From contig NZ_BONC01000052.1 in NCBI RefSeq assembly GCF_016862515.1, forward strand, positions 1 through 57,058: a stretch of DNA of 57,058 nt, given 5' to 3'. The notes under the pieces were generated by a model. It saw only the letters and a program-made list of their open reading frames with translations. It was not told the origin of the DNA and ran no database searches. The translations under genes were made by a program, and so were the position numbers. This DNA comes from Asanoa iriomotensis. Lineage in GTDB: Bacteria > Actinomycetota > Actinomycetes > Mycobacteriales > Micromonosporaceae. This document shows positions 45,463-54,277 of this stretch, one piece after another. Numbering within the stretch: position 1 is the stretch's first letter; each line of letters opens with the position of its first letter.

Positions 45463-47283
45463 TCAGATCTCGGCGACCGAGCCCTCGTACATCTTGTTGA
45501 TTTCCGCCTCGAAGTTCGACTCCACGCCGCGGCGCTTGATCTTCATGGACGGGGTCATTTCGCCGTCCTCGATGGTCAGGTCGCGGGGGAGGATCGTGAA
45601 CTTCTTGATCGTTTCCCAGCGGTTGAGCTTCGCGTTCAGTTCCGTGATGTAGCCCTCGACCATCGCGTTGGCCGCCGGTGACGTGACGATCTCCGCGTAG
45701 GACTTGCCGGCCAGCTCGCCGCCGGCGGCCCAACCCACGACCGCGTCCGGGTCCAGGGTGATCAGCATCGTGCAGAAGTTGCGGGCCTGACCGACGACGA
45801 TCGCTTGCGAGGTGTACGGGCAGAGCGCCTTGAACAGGCCCTCGATGTGCGACGGGGCGATGTATTTGCCGCCCGAGGTCTTGACCAGGTCCTTCTTCCG
45901 GTCCGTGATCTTCAGGTAGCGGTCCTCGGAGATCTCGCCGATGTCGCCGGTGCGGAAGAAGCCGTCGTCCGTGAACGCGGCCGCCGTCTCCTCCGGCAGG
46001 TTGTGGTAGCCCCGCATCACCGGCGTGCCCCGCAGCAGGACCTCGCCGTCCTCGTCGATCTTGCATTCCAGGTCGCCCAGCGGCTGGCCGACCGTGCCGA
46101 TGCGCAGGCCGCCCGGGCGGTTGACGAAGTTGCCGGCGCTGGTCTCCGTCAGGCCGTAGCCCTCCGAGATCGGCAGGCCCGCCGCCGCGAAGAACTCCGC
46201 GATGTCGACGCTCAGCGGGGCCGCGCCCGAGACCAGCGTGCGGATGTTGCCGCCCAGGCGGGCCTGGAGCTTGCTGAAGACCAGGCGGTTCGCGAGCGCG
46301 TACTGCAGCTTCAGGCCCGCCGGGACCGGCTGGTCCGCCTGCTCCAGCTTGACCTTGCGCTTGCCGGTGGCGACCGCCCAGCCGAAGATCTTGGCCTTGG
46401 CGCCGCCCTCGGACGTGGCGTTGGTGATCGCGCGGTTGTAGACCTTCTCGAAGATCCGGGGCGCGCCGCACATCAGCGTCGGCTTGACCATGCCGAGGTT
46501 GTCGACCAGGACGTCGATGCGACCGTCCACATAGGTCGGCAGGCCGACGTGGATGATGCCGCACAGCAGCGTCTTGCCGAAGGAGTGCGACAGCGGCAGC
46601 CACAGGTACTGCAGATCGTCGGCGCGCAGGATGCCCAGGTCGGCCTGTGCCACCGCCTCCCAGCACCAGCCCGCGTGCAGCAGTTCCACGCCCTTCGGGC
46701 GGCCCGTCGTGCCCGACGTGTAGATCAGCGTCGCGAGGTGGTCCGGGGCGATCGGTGAAACCAGGCGCTCGATCAGGTCCGGGTCGCCGGCCAGCGCGGC
46801 GGCGCCCTGCTTCTCGAGGTCGGCCATCGTGATCTGCGGCGGGGTCGCCGCGGGGTCGGCTTCGCCGTCGATGAGCACGACGTGCGTCACCGTCGGCAGC
46901 GAAGCGCCGGCGAGCTTGCCCGCCTGCATCGGGTTCTCCGCGATGACGACCTTGGAACCCGAGTCCGCGATGATGAACGTCGCGTCCTCCGGTTCGGTGG
47001 TCGGGTAGACCGTGGTGGTCGCGCCGCCCGCGCACATGATGCCGAGGTCGGCGATGACCCATTCGATGCGGGTGTTGGCCAGGATGGCCACCCGCTCCTC
47101 GGCACCGACGCCGAGGCCGTGCAGGCCCGCGGCGAGCGCGCGGGCGCGCTCGCCCGCCTGCTGCCACGTCATCCACTGCGGACCCGAGGCGCCCGGGTAG
47201 CCGAACGCCCGCGCGTCGGGCGACGCGGCGACACGCTTGAGGAACATGTCGGGAATCGACCGGTAAGGGACATCGAGCGACAT
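45463..47283 (-). CDS. fadD: Long-chain fatty acyl-CoA synthetase (AMP-forming)
   Basis: ANL-superfamily enzyme activating fatty acids to acyl-AMP and then acyl-CoA, 606 residues. The AMP/ATP P-loop motif YTSGTTGRPKGVEL is at about 185-198. GYGLTETSAGNFVNRPG is the A5 region, FRTGDIGEISEDRYLKITDRKKDLVKTSGGKYI covers A7-A8 and the hinge (long run of conserved residues), and a C-terminal catalytic Lys segment (KLNRWETIKKF) is present. It resembles FadD15-type long-chain synthetases of actinobacteria. ATG start. It has its own terminator and a CRP-like site upstream. Confidence 0.94.
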   Translation of the reverse strand: MSLDVPYRSIPDMFLKRVAASPDARAFGYPGASGPQWMTWQQAGERARALAAGLHGLGVGAEERVAILANTRIEWVIADLGIMCAGGATTTVYPTTEPEDATFIIADSGSKVVIAENPMQAGKLAGASLPTVTHVVLIDGEADPAATPPQITMADLEKQGAAALAGDPDLIERLVSPIAPDHLATLIYTSGTTGRPKGVELLHAGWCWEAVAQADLGILRADDLQYLWLPLSHSFGKTLLCGIIHVGLPTYVDGRIDVLVDNLGMVKPTLMCGAPRIFEKVYNRAITNATSEGGAKAKIFGWAVATGKRKVKLEQADQPVPAGLKLQYALANRLVFSKLQARLGGNIRTLVSGAAPLSVDIAEFFAAAGLPISEGYGLTETSAGNFVNRPGGLRIGTVGQPLGDLECKIDEDGEVLLRGTPVMRGYHNLPEETAAAFTDDGFFRTGDIGEISEDRYLKITDRKKDLVKTSGGKYIAPSHIEGLFKALCPYTSQAIVVGQARNFCTMLITLDPDAVVGWAAGGELAGKSYAEIVTSPAANAMVEGYITELNAKLNRWETIKKFTILPRDLTIEDGEMTPSMKIKRRGVESNFEAEINKMYEGSVAEI

Positions 47284-47311
47284 ATCCGGAAACCCACCTT
47301 TAGTTTGGCCA

Positions 47312-47327
47312 TGTGATCGTGGTCACT
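47312..47327. promoter_or_regulatory. CRP-family-like binding site upstream of fadD
   Basis: TGTGATCGTGGTCACT matches the CRP consensus TGTGA-N6-TCACA at 9 of 10 defined positions. It lies 29-44 bases upstream of the fadD ATG (minus strand). Actinobacterial CRP-family regulators (GlxR, Rv3676) use this same consensus and control fatty-acid and central metabolism genes. Its distance to the start codon could mean repression. Confidence 0.5.
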
Positions 47328-47434
47328 TGCTACCGAAGAGTATGGCCAACAACGGCACGGATGCCAGTCCCAGTGGCCCGTGTCGATCATGGCCTGACCA
47401 GGGTCTTCATAGCAGACTCAGCGAAGGGCCACGC

Positions 47435-48373
47435 TCAGGAGTACCTGCGGGCGCCCATCGACCAGTCGTAGGTGCCGCGCAGCCAACGGCGCCGGGACAT
47501 CAGCATCCGCGACAGCCGGCCGTCCGCGTCCTCCAGCACCTCGGCTTCCAGCGCCCGGTATGCGGCGATACCCGCGTTGTAGCGCGCCGCCGCCTCCGTC
47601 AGCGCCGCCCGCTCCGGCCAGTTCAGCTCGTGTGCGATGACGCTCGCCAGGTTGTGCCCGTCCCGCAGCCGTTCCTTCCCGTACGAGAAGACGTCGTTGC
47701 ACCAACACACGAGGTCGGCGGCGAGCAGGTCGAGCCGGACCACCCGCGGGTCTACCCGGTCCGTGGTCGTGGCCAGGCCGTCGGCGGCCAGGTCGGTCAG
47801 CGCGAAGCTCGGCAGCACCGCGCCCGTGTGCCGGCGCATCTGCACGTACTCGGCGAACCGTGGCACCCGGTGCAGCTGCCGGTTGGTCGCCTCCCAGAGC
47901 AGCGCGAACAGGTACTCCCGGAACGCCGCCGAGAACCGCAGCAGCCCACCGGGCTTGTCCAGGGCGCGGATCCGCCGGCACAGGTCGTGCAGGGCCGCCG
48001 CGGTCGGGCCCGCGGGCTGGTAGTGCGCGACCGTGCCGAACCGGTCGACCACCTCCAGCAACGGCGCCAACGCCGGGGCCAGCCGGCCCGGGTCGGTGCC
48101 CATCGCGTCCTCGTCGCACCGGTCGTCGAAGGCGAACAGCCACGTCATCAGGTCTGCGAGCAACCGCACCGCGGGCTCCGGCACGTCGGGACAGGCCCGG
48201 GCGGCCAACTCGGCCGCGTTGGCCCGACTCAGCCGCTCGCGGGCGTCCGGCGTCGGCGCCAGGCCGAACGCCTCGGCCCAGTCCGCGGAGTGCGCCGCGA
48301 TCTCGTCGACGGCGGGGTGGACGACCGCGTCATACGGCGGGGGAGTCAACGCCGTCGCCGCGAACGTCCGCAT
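47435..48373 (-). CDS. Class I terpene synthase
   Basis: Terpene cyclase of 312 residues, a normal single-domain size. The metal-binding Asp motif is D83-D-R-C-D87-E88, the NSE triad is N226-D-V-F-S230-x3-E234, and the C-terminal RY pair is R310-Y311. The Arg pair in VQMRRHTG (about 180-181) fits the diphosphate sensor. All catalytic elements are intact, so an active cyclase using geranyl, farnesyl or geranylgeranyl diphosphate is expected; the product cannot be read from sequence. There is no prenyltransferase or P450 next to it. GGAGGG lies 5 bases before the ATG, inside an inverted repeat. Confidence 0.93.
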   Translation of the reverse strand: MRTFAATALTPPPYDAVVHPAVDEIAAHSADWAEAFGLAPTPDARERLSRANAAELAARACPDVPEPAVRLLADLMTWLFAFDDRCDEDAMGTDPGRLAPALAPLLEVVDRFGTVAHYQPAGPTAAALHDLCRRIRALDKPGGLLRFSAAFREYLFALLWEATNRQLHRVPRFAEYVQMRRHTGAVLPSFALTDLAADGLATTTDRVDPRVVRLDLLAADLVCWCNDVFSYGKERLRDGHNLASVIAHELNWPERAALTEAAARYNAGIAAYRALEAEVLEDADGRLSRMLMSRRRWLRGTYDWSMGARRYS

Positions 48374-48375
48374 AC

Positions 48376-48428
48376 TTCCCTCCGGAAGGCCGGTCTCCCG
48401 ATGATGTAGGCGCGTCGGCCGGAGGGAA
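48376..48428 (-). promoter_or_regulatory. Leader hairpin that can hide the terpene synthase ribosome site
   Basis: TTCCCTCCGG and CCGGAGGGAA form a perfect 10-bp inverted repeat (48376-48385 and 48419-48428) with a 33-base spacer. In the minus-strand mRNA the 3' arm contains the GGAGGG ribosome site of the terpene synthase, ending 2 bases before the ATG. Folding would block initiation. It could also work as a terminator for the gene upstream. Confidence 0.6.
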
Positions 48429-48449
48429 AGAGTGGATCGGCCCGGCGAA

Positions 48450-49079
48450 TCAGATCTTCAGCGGGGCGGTCCGCAGCCGTTCGGTCAACGCCGGCGGACC
48501 GTCGATCTGCACCCGGGCCGCGCGCTGCCGCCCGGAGAGGAAGTAGGCCAGCTCACCGGGCGCGCCGACCAGCCGCAGTCGCTCGCCGCCGGCGCCCGCG
48601 GTGACCTCGCCGAACCCGGGCGCCTGCACCAGCAGCGATGCCGGGAATCGGCGCAGCCGCAACCGGGCGATCAGCGACGCGTTGCGCCAGAGCGTCGCCT
48701 GGTCCTCTTTGGGCAGCTCGCGCGGCTGCCAGTCGGGCTGCGCCCGGCGCACGTCCTCGTGATGGACGAAGAACTCGAGCGTGTTGGTCATGCCCTCGGT
48801 CAGCGGGTTGCTCACCGGGCTCCACATCGGGGGGTTGCGGACCAGATCGACCAGCTCGGTGTACGGGCGCGCGGCGAACGAACGCAGCGTGTTCTTGGCG
48901 TGCCCCCGCAGCGGTGGGACGAACATGCCGAGGCTCGCGTCGGGCCGGCGCTCCCGGATCACCAGGTGCGCGACCAGGTCGCGGGCGACCCAGCCGGTGC
49001 ACATCGTCGGCGCCTCGGGCCCGACTGTGGCGAAAAGGTCAGCCAGTTTCTCGCGTTCGGACCGCACGAACCGGGACAT
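48450..49079 (-). CDS. TIGR03085-type / mycothiol-dependent maleylpyruvate isomerase-like protein
   Basis: A 209-residue DinB-like four-helix protein. MSRFVRSEREKLADLF and TVGPEAPTMCTGWVARDLVAHLVIRE contain the first metal His, and FFVHHEDVRRAQPDWQPREL carries the second His pair and the family HxEDVRRA block. The C-terminal ~70 residues form a small domain with GERLRLVGAPGELAYFLSGR. The family is often metal-dependent and linked to mycothiol chemistry; the substrate is unknown. ATG 49079 is preferred because upstream in-frame codons lack family similarity. It lies 76 bp upstream of the terpene synthase. Confidence 0.85.
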   Translation of the reverse strand: MSRFVRSEREKLADLFATVGPEAPTMCTGWVARDLVAHLVIRERRPDASLGMFVPPLRGHAKNTLRSFAARPYTELVDLVRNPPMWSPVSNPLTEGMTNTLEFFVHHEDVRRAQPDWQPRELPKEDQATLWRNASLIARLRLRRFPASLLVQAPGFGEVTAGAGGERLRLVGAPGELAYFLSGRQRAARVQIDGPPALTERLRTAPLKI

Positions 49080-49230
49080 GGCGAGAATCGTAGCCAGGGC
49101 GCGCGAACCGGCCTCTGTGACGGCGGACACACGGAATACCCGCTCGCACCGGAGGCTTGGGTCCGGTAAGGATGACTGTGCAACAAGCGGCTTACGTGTG
49201 GCCGCGTCGACAGGCAGAGGGGCAACCACA

Positions 49231-51102
49231 GTGGCGAGCGTGACCAGCCGGGACGTGCTCGCCCGGGGCTTCCGCGTGCTCGGCCGGGCAATCCGCGACG
49301 AACCGCGCATCTTCGCCTTCGCGGTCGGCGGCAGCGTCCTGTTCGGCGGCCTCGTCGTGGGCAGCGCCTACGTGATCGGGCACATCGTCGGCGGCGTCAT
49401 CGTGCCGGCGATCGAGGACGGCGAGATCAACCAGGCGCTGCTCTGGCTCGGCGCGATGGCGGTGCTCGCGGTCAGCGTGCTCCGGGTCGTCGGCATCTTC
49501 GGCCGCCGGCTCGGCGCCGGTTACATGCAGTTCCGCCTCCAGGCCCGCTACCGGCGGCTGGTCACCGGCCGCTACCTCGACCTGCCGCTGTCCTGGCACC
49601 ACCGGCACGCGACCGGCACGCTGCTGTCCAACGCCAACTCCGACGTCGAGGCGGCCTGGTTCCCGATCGCGCCGCTGCCGTTCGCCGTCGGCACGGTGGT
49701 GATGCTGTTCGGCGCTGTCGGTTCGCTGTTCTTCACCGACTGGGTGCTGGCCCTGGTGGGCGTCGCCACGTTCTTCGGGCTGTTCCTGATCAACGTCTTC
49801 TACTCGCGCCGCATGGCACCGCGTCAGGCCCGGGCCCAGTTCATGCGCGGCGAGGTCAGTGCGATCGCGCACGAGAGCTTCGACGGCGCGCTCGTGGTCA
49901 AGACCATGGGCCGCGAGACCGAGGAGACCGACCGGTTCGCCGGCCGGGCCCGTGAGCTGCGCGACGCGCTGATCTCCGTCGGCCGGCTTCGCGGCCTGTT
50001 CGACCCGCTGATGGAGACGCTGCCCAGCCTCGGCACCCTCGCCGTGCTGGTGGTCGGCACGTTCCGGCTGCGCAGCGGCGACATCTCGGTGACCGACCTC
50101 GTCAGCGTCGCGTTCCTGTTCACGGTGCTGGCCTTCCCCGTGCGCGCGATCGGCTGGGTGCTGGCCGAGTTGCCGCGCAGCGTGGCCGGCTGGGACCGCC
50201 TCCAGCACGTGCTCACGGCCACGGGCGAGATGCGTTACGGCACGATAAGTCCGGAAAAGTCGGACACACCGGCCAAGCTGGCCTTCGACCGCGTCGACTA
50301 CGCCTATCCCGCCGGCGCCGAGACCGACGGCGACGACATGATCAACGCGACCGCCGACGAGCACGGCCCGACCGTCCTGCACGACATCAGCATGGTCGTT
50401 CCCGCGGGCAAGACCGTCGCCCTGGTCGGCCCGACCGGCTCCGGCAAGTCCACGATCGCCTCGCTGGCCGTCCGCCTGGTCGACCCGGCCACCGGCACGG
50501 TCGACATCGACGGACACGACCTGCGCGACCTCACCGCCACCGCGCTGGCCGGCACCGCCGCCCTGGTCGCGCAGATCCCGTTCGTCTTCGACGACTCCGT
50601 GCGCGCCAACGTCTCCCTCGACCGGCCGGGCATCGACGACGAGACCGTCTGGGCCGCCCTGCGCCTCGCCCAGGCCGACGACTTCATCCGCCGCCTGCCC
50701 GAGGGCCTCGACACGATGGTCGGGGAGCGCGGCACGTCGCTCTCCGGCGGCCAGCGCCAGCGGCTGACGCTCGCCCGCGCCCTCGCCGGCAGGCCCCGCC
50801 TGCTCGTGCTCGACGACGCCACCAGCGCCGTCGACCCGAGGGTCGAGGCCGCCATCCTGGCCGGCCTGCGGGGCGGCGAGCAGCCGACCTCGATCCTGGT
50901 GGTCGCCTACCGCCGGGCCACGATCGCGCTCGCCGACGAGGTGGTCTACGTCGAGCACGGCCGGGTGGTCGCCGCCGGCACACACCACGAACTGCTCACC
51001 ACCACACCGGGGTACGCCGACCTGGTCACCGCCTACGAGCGGGCCGAGGCCGAGCGGGAACGCGACCACGCGTACGACGAGGAAGGGGCGGTGACCGCGT
51101 GA
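49231..51102 (+). CDS. ABC exporter half-transporter, subunit with degenerate catalytic site
   Basis: A 623-residue type IV ABC exporter subunit: six membrane helices in the first ~330 residues, then a nucleotide-binding domain. Walker A is GPTGSGKST and the signature LSGGQRQR is canonical. The Walker B end reads LLVLDDATS, with Asp529 where the catalytic Glu is expected, and the H-loop His is replaced by Tyr560 (VVAYRRA). GTG 49231 has AGAGGGG upstream. It overlaps its partner gene by 4 bases, and the pair should form a heterodimer with one non-hydrolysing site. Confidence 0.93.
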   Translation: MASVTSRDVLARGFRVLGRAIRDEPRIFAFAVGGSVLFGGLVVGSAYVIGHIVGGVIVPAIEDGEINQALLWLGAMAVLAVSVLRVVGIFGRRLGAGYMQFRLQARYRRLVTGRYLDLPLSWHHRHATGTLLSNANSDVEAAWFPIAPLPFAVGTVVMLFGAVGSLFFTDWVLALVGVATFFGLFLINVFYSRRMAPRQARAQFMRGEVSAIAHESFDGALVVKTMGRETEETDRFAGRARELRDALISVGRLRGLFDPLMETLPSLGTLAVLVVGTFRLRSGDISVTDLVSVAFLFTVLAFPVRAIGWVLAELPRSVAGWDRLQHVLTATGEMRYGTISPEKSDTPAKLAFDRVDYAYPAGAETDGDDMINATADEHGPTVLHDISMVVPAGKTVALVGPTGSGKSTIASLAVRLVDPATGTVDIDGHDLRDLTATALAGTAALVAQIPFVFDDSVRANVSLDRPGIDDETVWAALRLAQADDFIRRLPEGLDTMVGERGTSLSGGQRQRLTLARALAGRPRLLVLDDATSAVDPRVEAAILAGLRGGEQPTSILVVAYRRATIALADEVVYVEHGRVVAAGTHHELLTTTPGYADLVTAYERAEAERERDHAYDEEGAVTA

Positions 51103-52895
51103 CCGCCCCCACCGCAGCGGCCGCGGTCGACAAGGCGGAGGCGCCGGAGTCGACCTGGGCCACCATCAAGCGCGGCCTGGCGCTCTCGCCCGAGCTGCGG
51201 CTGGGCCTGGGCGGCACCCTGTTCTTCGCCGTCGTCTCGATGATCGGCCGCGCCGCCGTCCCGGTCGCCATCCAGCAGGGCATCGACCGGGGCATCGCCG
51301 GCCCGGGCGGGCTCGACGTCGGTTTCGTCGGCACGGTCGTCGCGATCACCGCGGGCGTGCTGGCGATCACCACGCTCTGCGGCTACCTGATGATGCGACG
51401 GCTGTTCACGGTGAGCGAGACCGCGCTCGCCAACGTCCGGGTCCGCACGTTCCGGCACATCCACGACCTCTCGATGCTGCACCAGCAGTCCGAGCGGCGC
51501 GGCTCGCTCGTCTCGCGGGTCACCAGCGACATCGACCAGATCACGCAGTTCCTGCAATGGGGCGGCGTCATCCTGATCATCAGCGCCGGCCAGCTCGTCG
51601 TCACCGCCGGCGTGATGGCCTACTACTCGTGGCAGCTCACGCTCGTCGTGCTGATCGCGTTCGCGCCCGCCGTCTTCGTCATCCGGGCCTTCCAGAAGCG
51701 GTTGGCCGGCGCCTACGGCACCGTCCGGCAAAAGATGGGCACGCTGCTCGCGGCCGTGTCCGAGAGCGTCGTGGGCGCTCCCGTCATCCGGGCGTACGGC
51801 GTGTCGGACCGCACCCGGGTCCGGCTCAACACCGCCATCGACGACCACCGGACCTCACAGATGCGGGCGCTGCGCACCAGCGTCATCGGCTTCTCCAGCG
51901 GCGAGCTGGCGGCGGGGCTGGCCACCGCGGCCGTGGTGGTCGTCGGCGTGCAGCTCGGCGTCGGCGGCACGCTGTCGATCGGCCAGCTCACCGCGTACCT
52001 CTTCCTGGTCACGCTCTTCATCCAGCCGGTGCAGATTGCCACCGAGGTGCTCAACGAGGCCCAGAACGCGGTGGCCGGCTGGCGCCGTGTGCTGGACGTC
52101 CTCGACGTGCGCCCCGACGTGGCCGATCCCGGCGAGCAGGGCGCCGAGCTGCCGCCCGGGCCGGTCGACGTGCGGTTCCAGGACGTGTCCTTCACGTACG
52201 GCGGCCCGATCGTCCTCGACGACGTCGACCTCGACATCCCGGCGAAGACCCGGGTCGCGGTGGTCGGCGAGACGGGCAGCGGCAAGACGACATTCGCGAA
52301 GCTGCTGACCCGGCTGATGGACCCGACCACGGGCAGCGTGCGGCTCTCCGGCGTGCCGCTCGACCAGGTCCGCTTCGACTCGCTGCGCTCCCGCGTGGTG
52401 ATGGTGCCGCAGGACGGCTTCCTGTTCGACACGACGGTGGCCGACAACGTGCGGTTCGCCCGGCCGGACCTGTCCGACGCCGACCTCGAGCTGGCGTTCA
52501 CCGAGCTGGGCCTGATCGACTGGGTCGAAGGGCTGCCGCAGGGCCTGGCGACCCGGGTCGGCGAGCGCGGTGAGGCGCTCAGCGTGGGCGAGCGGCAGTT
52601 GGTCGCCCTGGCCCGGGCGTACGTGGCGGATCCGGACCTGCTGGTCCTCGACGAGGCGACCAGCGCCGTCGACCCGGCGACCGAGGTGCGGCTGCAGCGG
52701 ACCCTCGACGCCGTGACCCGCGGCCGCACGACGGTCGCGATCGCGCACCGCCTCTCCACGGCGCAGGCCGCCGACGAGGTGATCGTCGTCGACAAGGGCC
52801 GCATCGTCCAGCGCGGCCCGCACGACCAGCTGGTCCAGGAGACGGACTCGGTCTACGCCAAGCTCTATGCGAGCTGGCTCGAACAAACCCGCTAG
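51099..52895 (+). CDS. ABC exporter half-transporter, catalytic partner subunit
   Basis: A 598-residue type IV ABC exporter subunit with six membrane helices (to about 330) and a nucleotide-binding domain. Walker A GETGSGKTT, Walker B LLVLDEATSAVD with intact Glu, and H-loop TVAIAHRLST are canonical. Its signature is L494-S-V-G-E-R-Q instead of LSGGQ. This degenerate signature faces the degenerate Walker B of the partner, so the dimer has one full and one defective site, as in heterodimeric drug or lipid exporters of the BmrCD/TM287-288 type. The substrate is unknown. The stop codon overlaps the convergent methyltransferase stop. Confidence 0.93.
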   Translation: MTAPTAAAAVDKAEAPESTWATIKRGLALSPELRLGLGGTLFFAVVSMIGRAAVPVAIQQGIDRGIAGPGGLDVGFVGTVVAITAGVLAITTLCGYLMMRRLFTVSETALANVRVRTFRHIHDLSMLHQQSERRGSLVSRVTSDIDQITQFLQWGGVILIISAGQLVVTAGVMAYYSWQLTLVVLIAFAPAVFVIRAFQKRLAGAYGTVRQKMGTLLAAVSESVVGAPVIRAYGVSDRTRVRLNTAIDDHRTSQMRALRTSVIGFSSGELAAGLATAAVVVVGVQLGVGGTLSIGQLTAYLFLVTLFIQPVQIATEVLNEAQNAVAGWRRVLDVLDVRPDVADPGEQGAELPPGPVDVRFQDVSFTYGGPIVLDDVDLDIPAKTRVAVVGETGSGKTTFAKLLTRLMDPTTGSVRLSGVPLDQVRFDSLRSRVVMVPQDGFLFDTTVADNVRFARPDLSDADLELAFTELGLIDWVEGLPQGLATRVGERGEALSVGERQLVALARAYVADPDLLVLDEATSAVDPATEVRLQRTLDAVTRGRTTVAIAHRLSTAQAADEVIVVDKGRIVQRGPHDQLVQETDSVYAKLYASWLEQTR

Positions 52896-53635
52896 CGCCC
52901 GAAGACGGAGAGCTGGAAGGGCAGTCGGCGGTCGCGTGGGTCGTCGGGGTCCGGGAGGTCGCGCAGGCCCTGGACGATGGGCTCGACCGTGGTGGCCCAG
53001 ACCGCGCCGTCGACGTTCCAGAGGTTCGACCAGACGCGGTTCTCGATGATCTCGGCGAGCTGGTTCGGCGACTCCGCGAAGGACCGCGCGGTCACCTCGC
53101 CGCTCTGCAGCGTGTGGAGGCCGGCCGCGGTCGCGGCCGCGAGCACCGCGGCCGGCGTGTCGACCCGGTCGCGGCCGGGCAGCCCGGCCAGCAGGTCGCC
53201 GAACTCGTCGCCCTTGCCTCGCTCGGTCGCGGCGGTGAGCGAGACGACCCGGCCGCCGGGGCGGACCACCCGCGCCGCCTCCGCCAGCGCCGCCGCCAGG
53301 TCGACGATCACGTGCAGGGCGCCGACGAACACCGCGTTGTCGACGCTGCCGGTGCGGACCGGCAGCCGCCGCGCGTCGCCGACCGTGACCCGCGCGCCGA
53401 GGCGGGCGTGCGCGTGGCCCAGCATCGCGGGGGAGAGGTCGACACCGACCGCGGACGCGCCGTGCCGGCGGTTGAGGGCATCGGCCACCAACCCGGTGCC
53501 GACGCCGATCTCCAGCGTGCGGCCGGGCAGCAGGTGCGGCGCCAGGACGGCGGCGAACTCGCGCCCGCGCCGCTCGCCGCCGCGGGTCTCGTCGTAGGTG
53601 TCGGCGACGCGGTCGAACGGCAGTGACTCGGCCAT
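52892..53635 (-). CDS. Class I SAM-dependent methyltransferase
   Basis: A 247-residue Rossmann-fold methyltransferase. Motif I is TLEIGVGTGLVADAL (about 40-54), followed by VGVDLSPAML (acidic end of strand 2), GDARRLPVRTGSVDNAVFVGALH (motifs II/III) and VRPGGRVVSLT. It is like UbiE/small-molecule methyltransferases; the acceptor is unknown. Its last 4 bases overlap the ABC exporter stop on the opposite strand (CTAG). The TetR gene lies 10 bp upstream (beyond its start), in the same direction. Confidence 0.88.
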   Translation of the reverse strand: MAESLPFDRVADTYDETRGGERRGREFAAVLAPHLLPGRTLEIGVGTGLVADALNRRHGASAVGVDLSPAMLGHAHARLGARVTVGDARRLPVRTGSVDNAVFVGALHVIVDLAAALAEAARVVRPGGRVVSLTAATERGKGDEFGDLLAGLPGRDRVDTPAAVLAAATAAGLHTLQSGEVTARSFAESPNQLAEIIENRVWSNLWNVDGAVWATTVEPIVQGLRDLPDPDDPRDRRLPFQLSVFGR

Positions 53636-53645
53636 GCGCGCCAGG

Positions 53646-54257
53646 TTAGTCCGCCGCCTTGGGCTTGGGCAGGTCGCCGAAGATGTAGCGCTGAATGGTC
53701 GGGCCGACGGCGGCGACCAGCACCTCGCGCGGGGTCGAGGCGAGCGGCTCCACCTTGAGCACGTAGCGGACCATCGCGAGCCCGGCGAGCTGGCTGGCCA
53801 CCAGGCTGACCCGCAGGGGTGCCTCCTCCGGTGGCATCGGCACGGCGTTCATCACCCGGCGCAGCACCTGGGTGACCACGAAATCGCGGAACATCCGGGC
53901 CGTCCAGTCGCTGCTCATCGCCGACCGCAGCAGGCCGACCCCGGCCTTTCCCGCCGGCGAGTCCCAGACGGTGAGGAACATCCTGACCAACCGCTCGCCC
54001 AGGCCCTCCGGATCGCCGGCCAGCACCTCCGGGATGATCTCGCCGGGGTCGAGCGGCATGTTCATCGCGGCCAGGAACAGCTTGTCCTTGGTGCCGAAAT
54101 AGTGGTGGACCAGCGCCGGGTCGACCCCGGCGCCGGTCGCGATCGCGCGGATCGACGCGCCGTCGTAGCCCTTCTCCGCGAACGCGCTGCGCGCCGCCGC
54201 CAGGATCGCGTCGCGGGTGTCGGGGTTGCCGGGCCGGCGTCCGGTCCGTCGTACCAC
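53646..54257 (-). CDS. TetR-family regulator
   Basis: A 203-residue TetR protein. The N-terminal HTH is clear: DAILAAARSAFAEKGYDGASIRAIATGAGVDPALVHHYFGTKDKLF (about residues 15-60), and the helical ligand domain follows. The chosen GTG at 54257 is preceded by AAAGG. It sits at the end of a minus-strand operon after an ABC-2 ATPase and permease (20 bp from the permease stop), so it most likely controls that exporter through the inverted repeat at 55754-55769. The ligand is unknown. Confidence 0.92.
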   Translation of the reverse strand: MVRRTGRRPGNPDTRDAILAAARSAFAEKGYDGASIRAIATGAGVDPALVHHYFGTKDKLFLAAMNMPLDPGEIIPEVLAGDPEGLGERLVRMFLTVWDSPAGKAGVGLLRSAMSSDWTARMFRDFVVTQVLRRVMNAVPMPPEEAPLRVSLVASQLAGLAMVRYVLKVEPLASTPREVLVAAVGPTIQRYIFGDLPKPKAAD

Positions 54258-54277
54258 TTTCTCTGCCTTTCGTTGGT

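Noticed and set aside
45004-45681. Plus-strand open frame of 225 residues over the 65-bp duplication and the 3' end of the fadD-like gene
   Set aside because: It is antisense to the acyl-CoA synthetase end and spans its terminator; composition is shadow-like.
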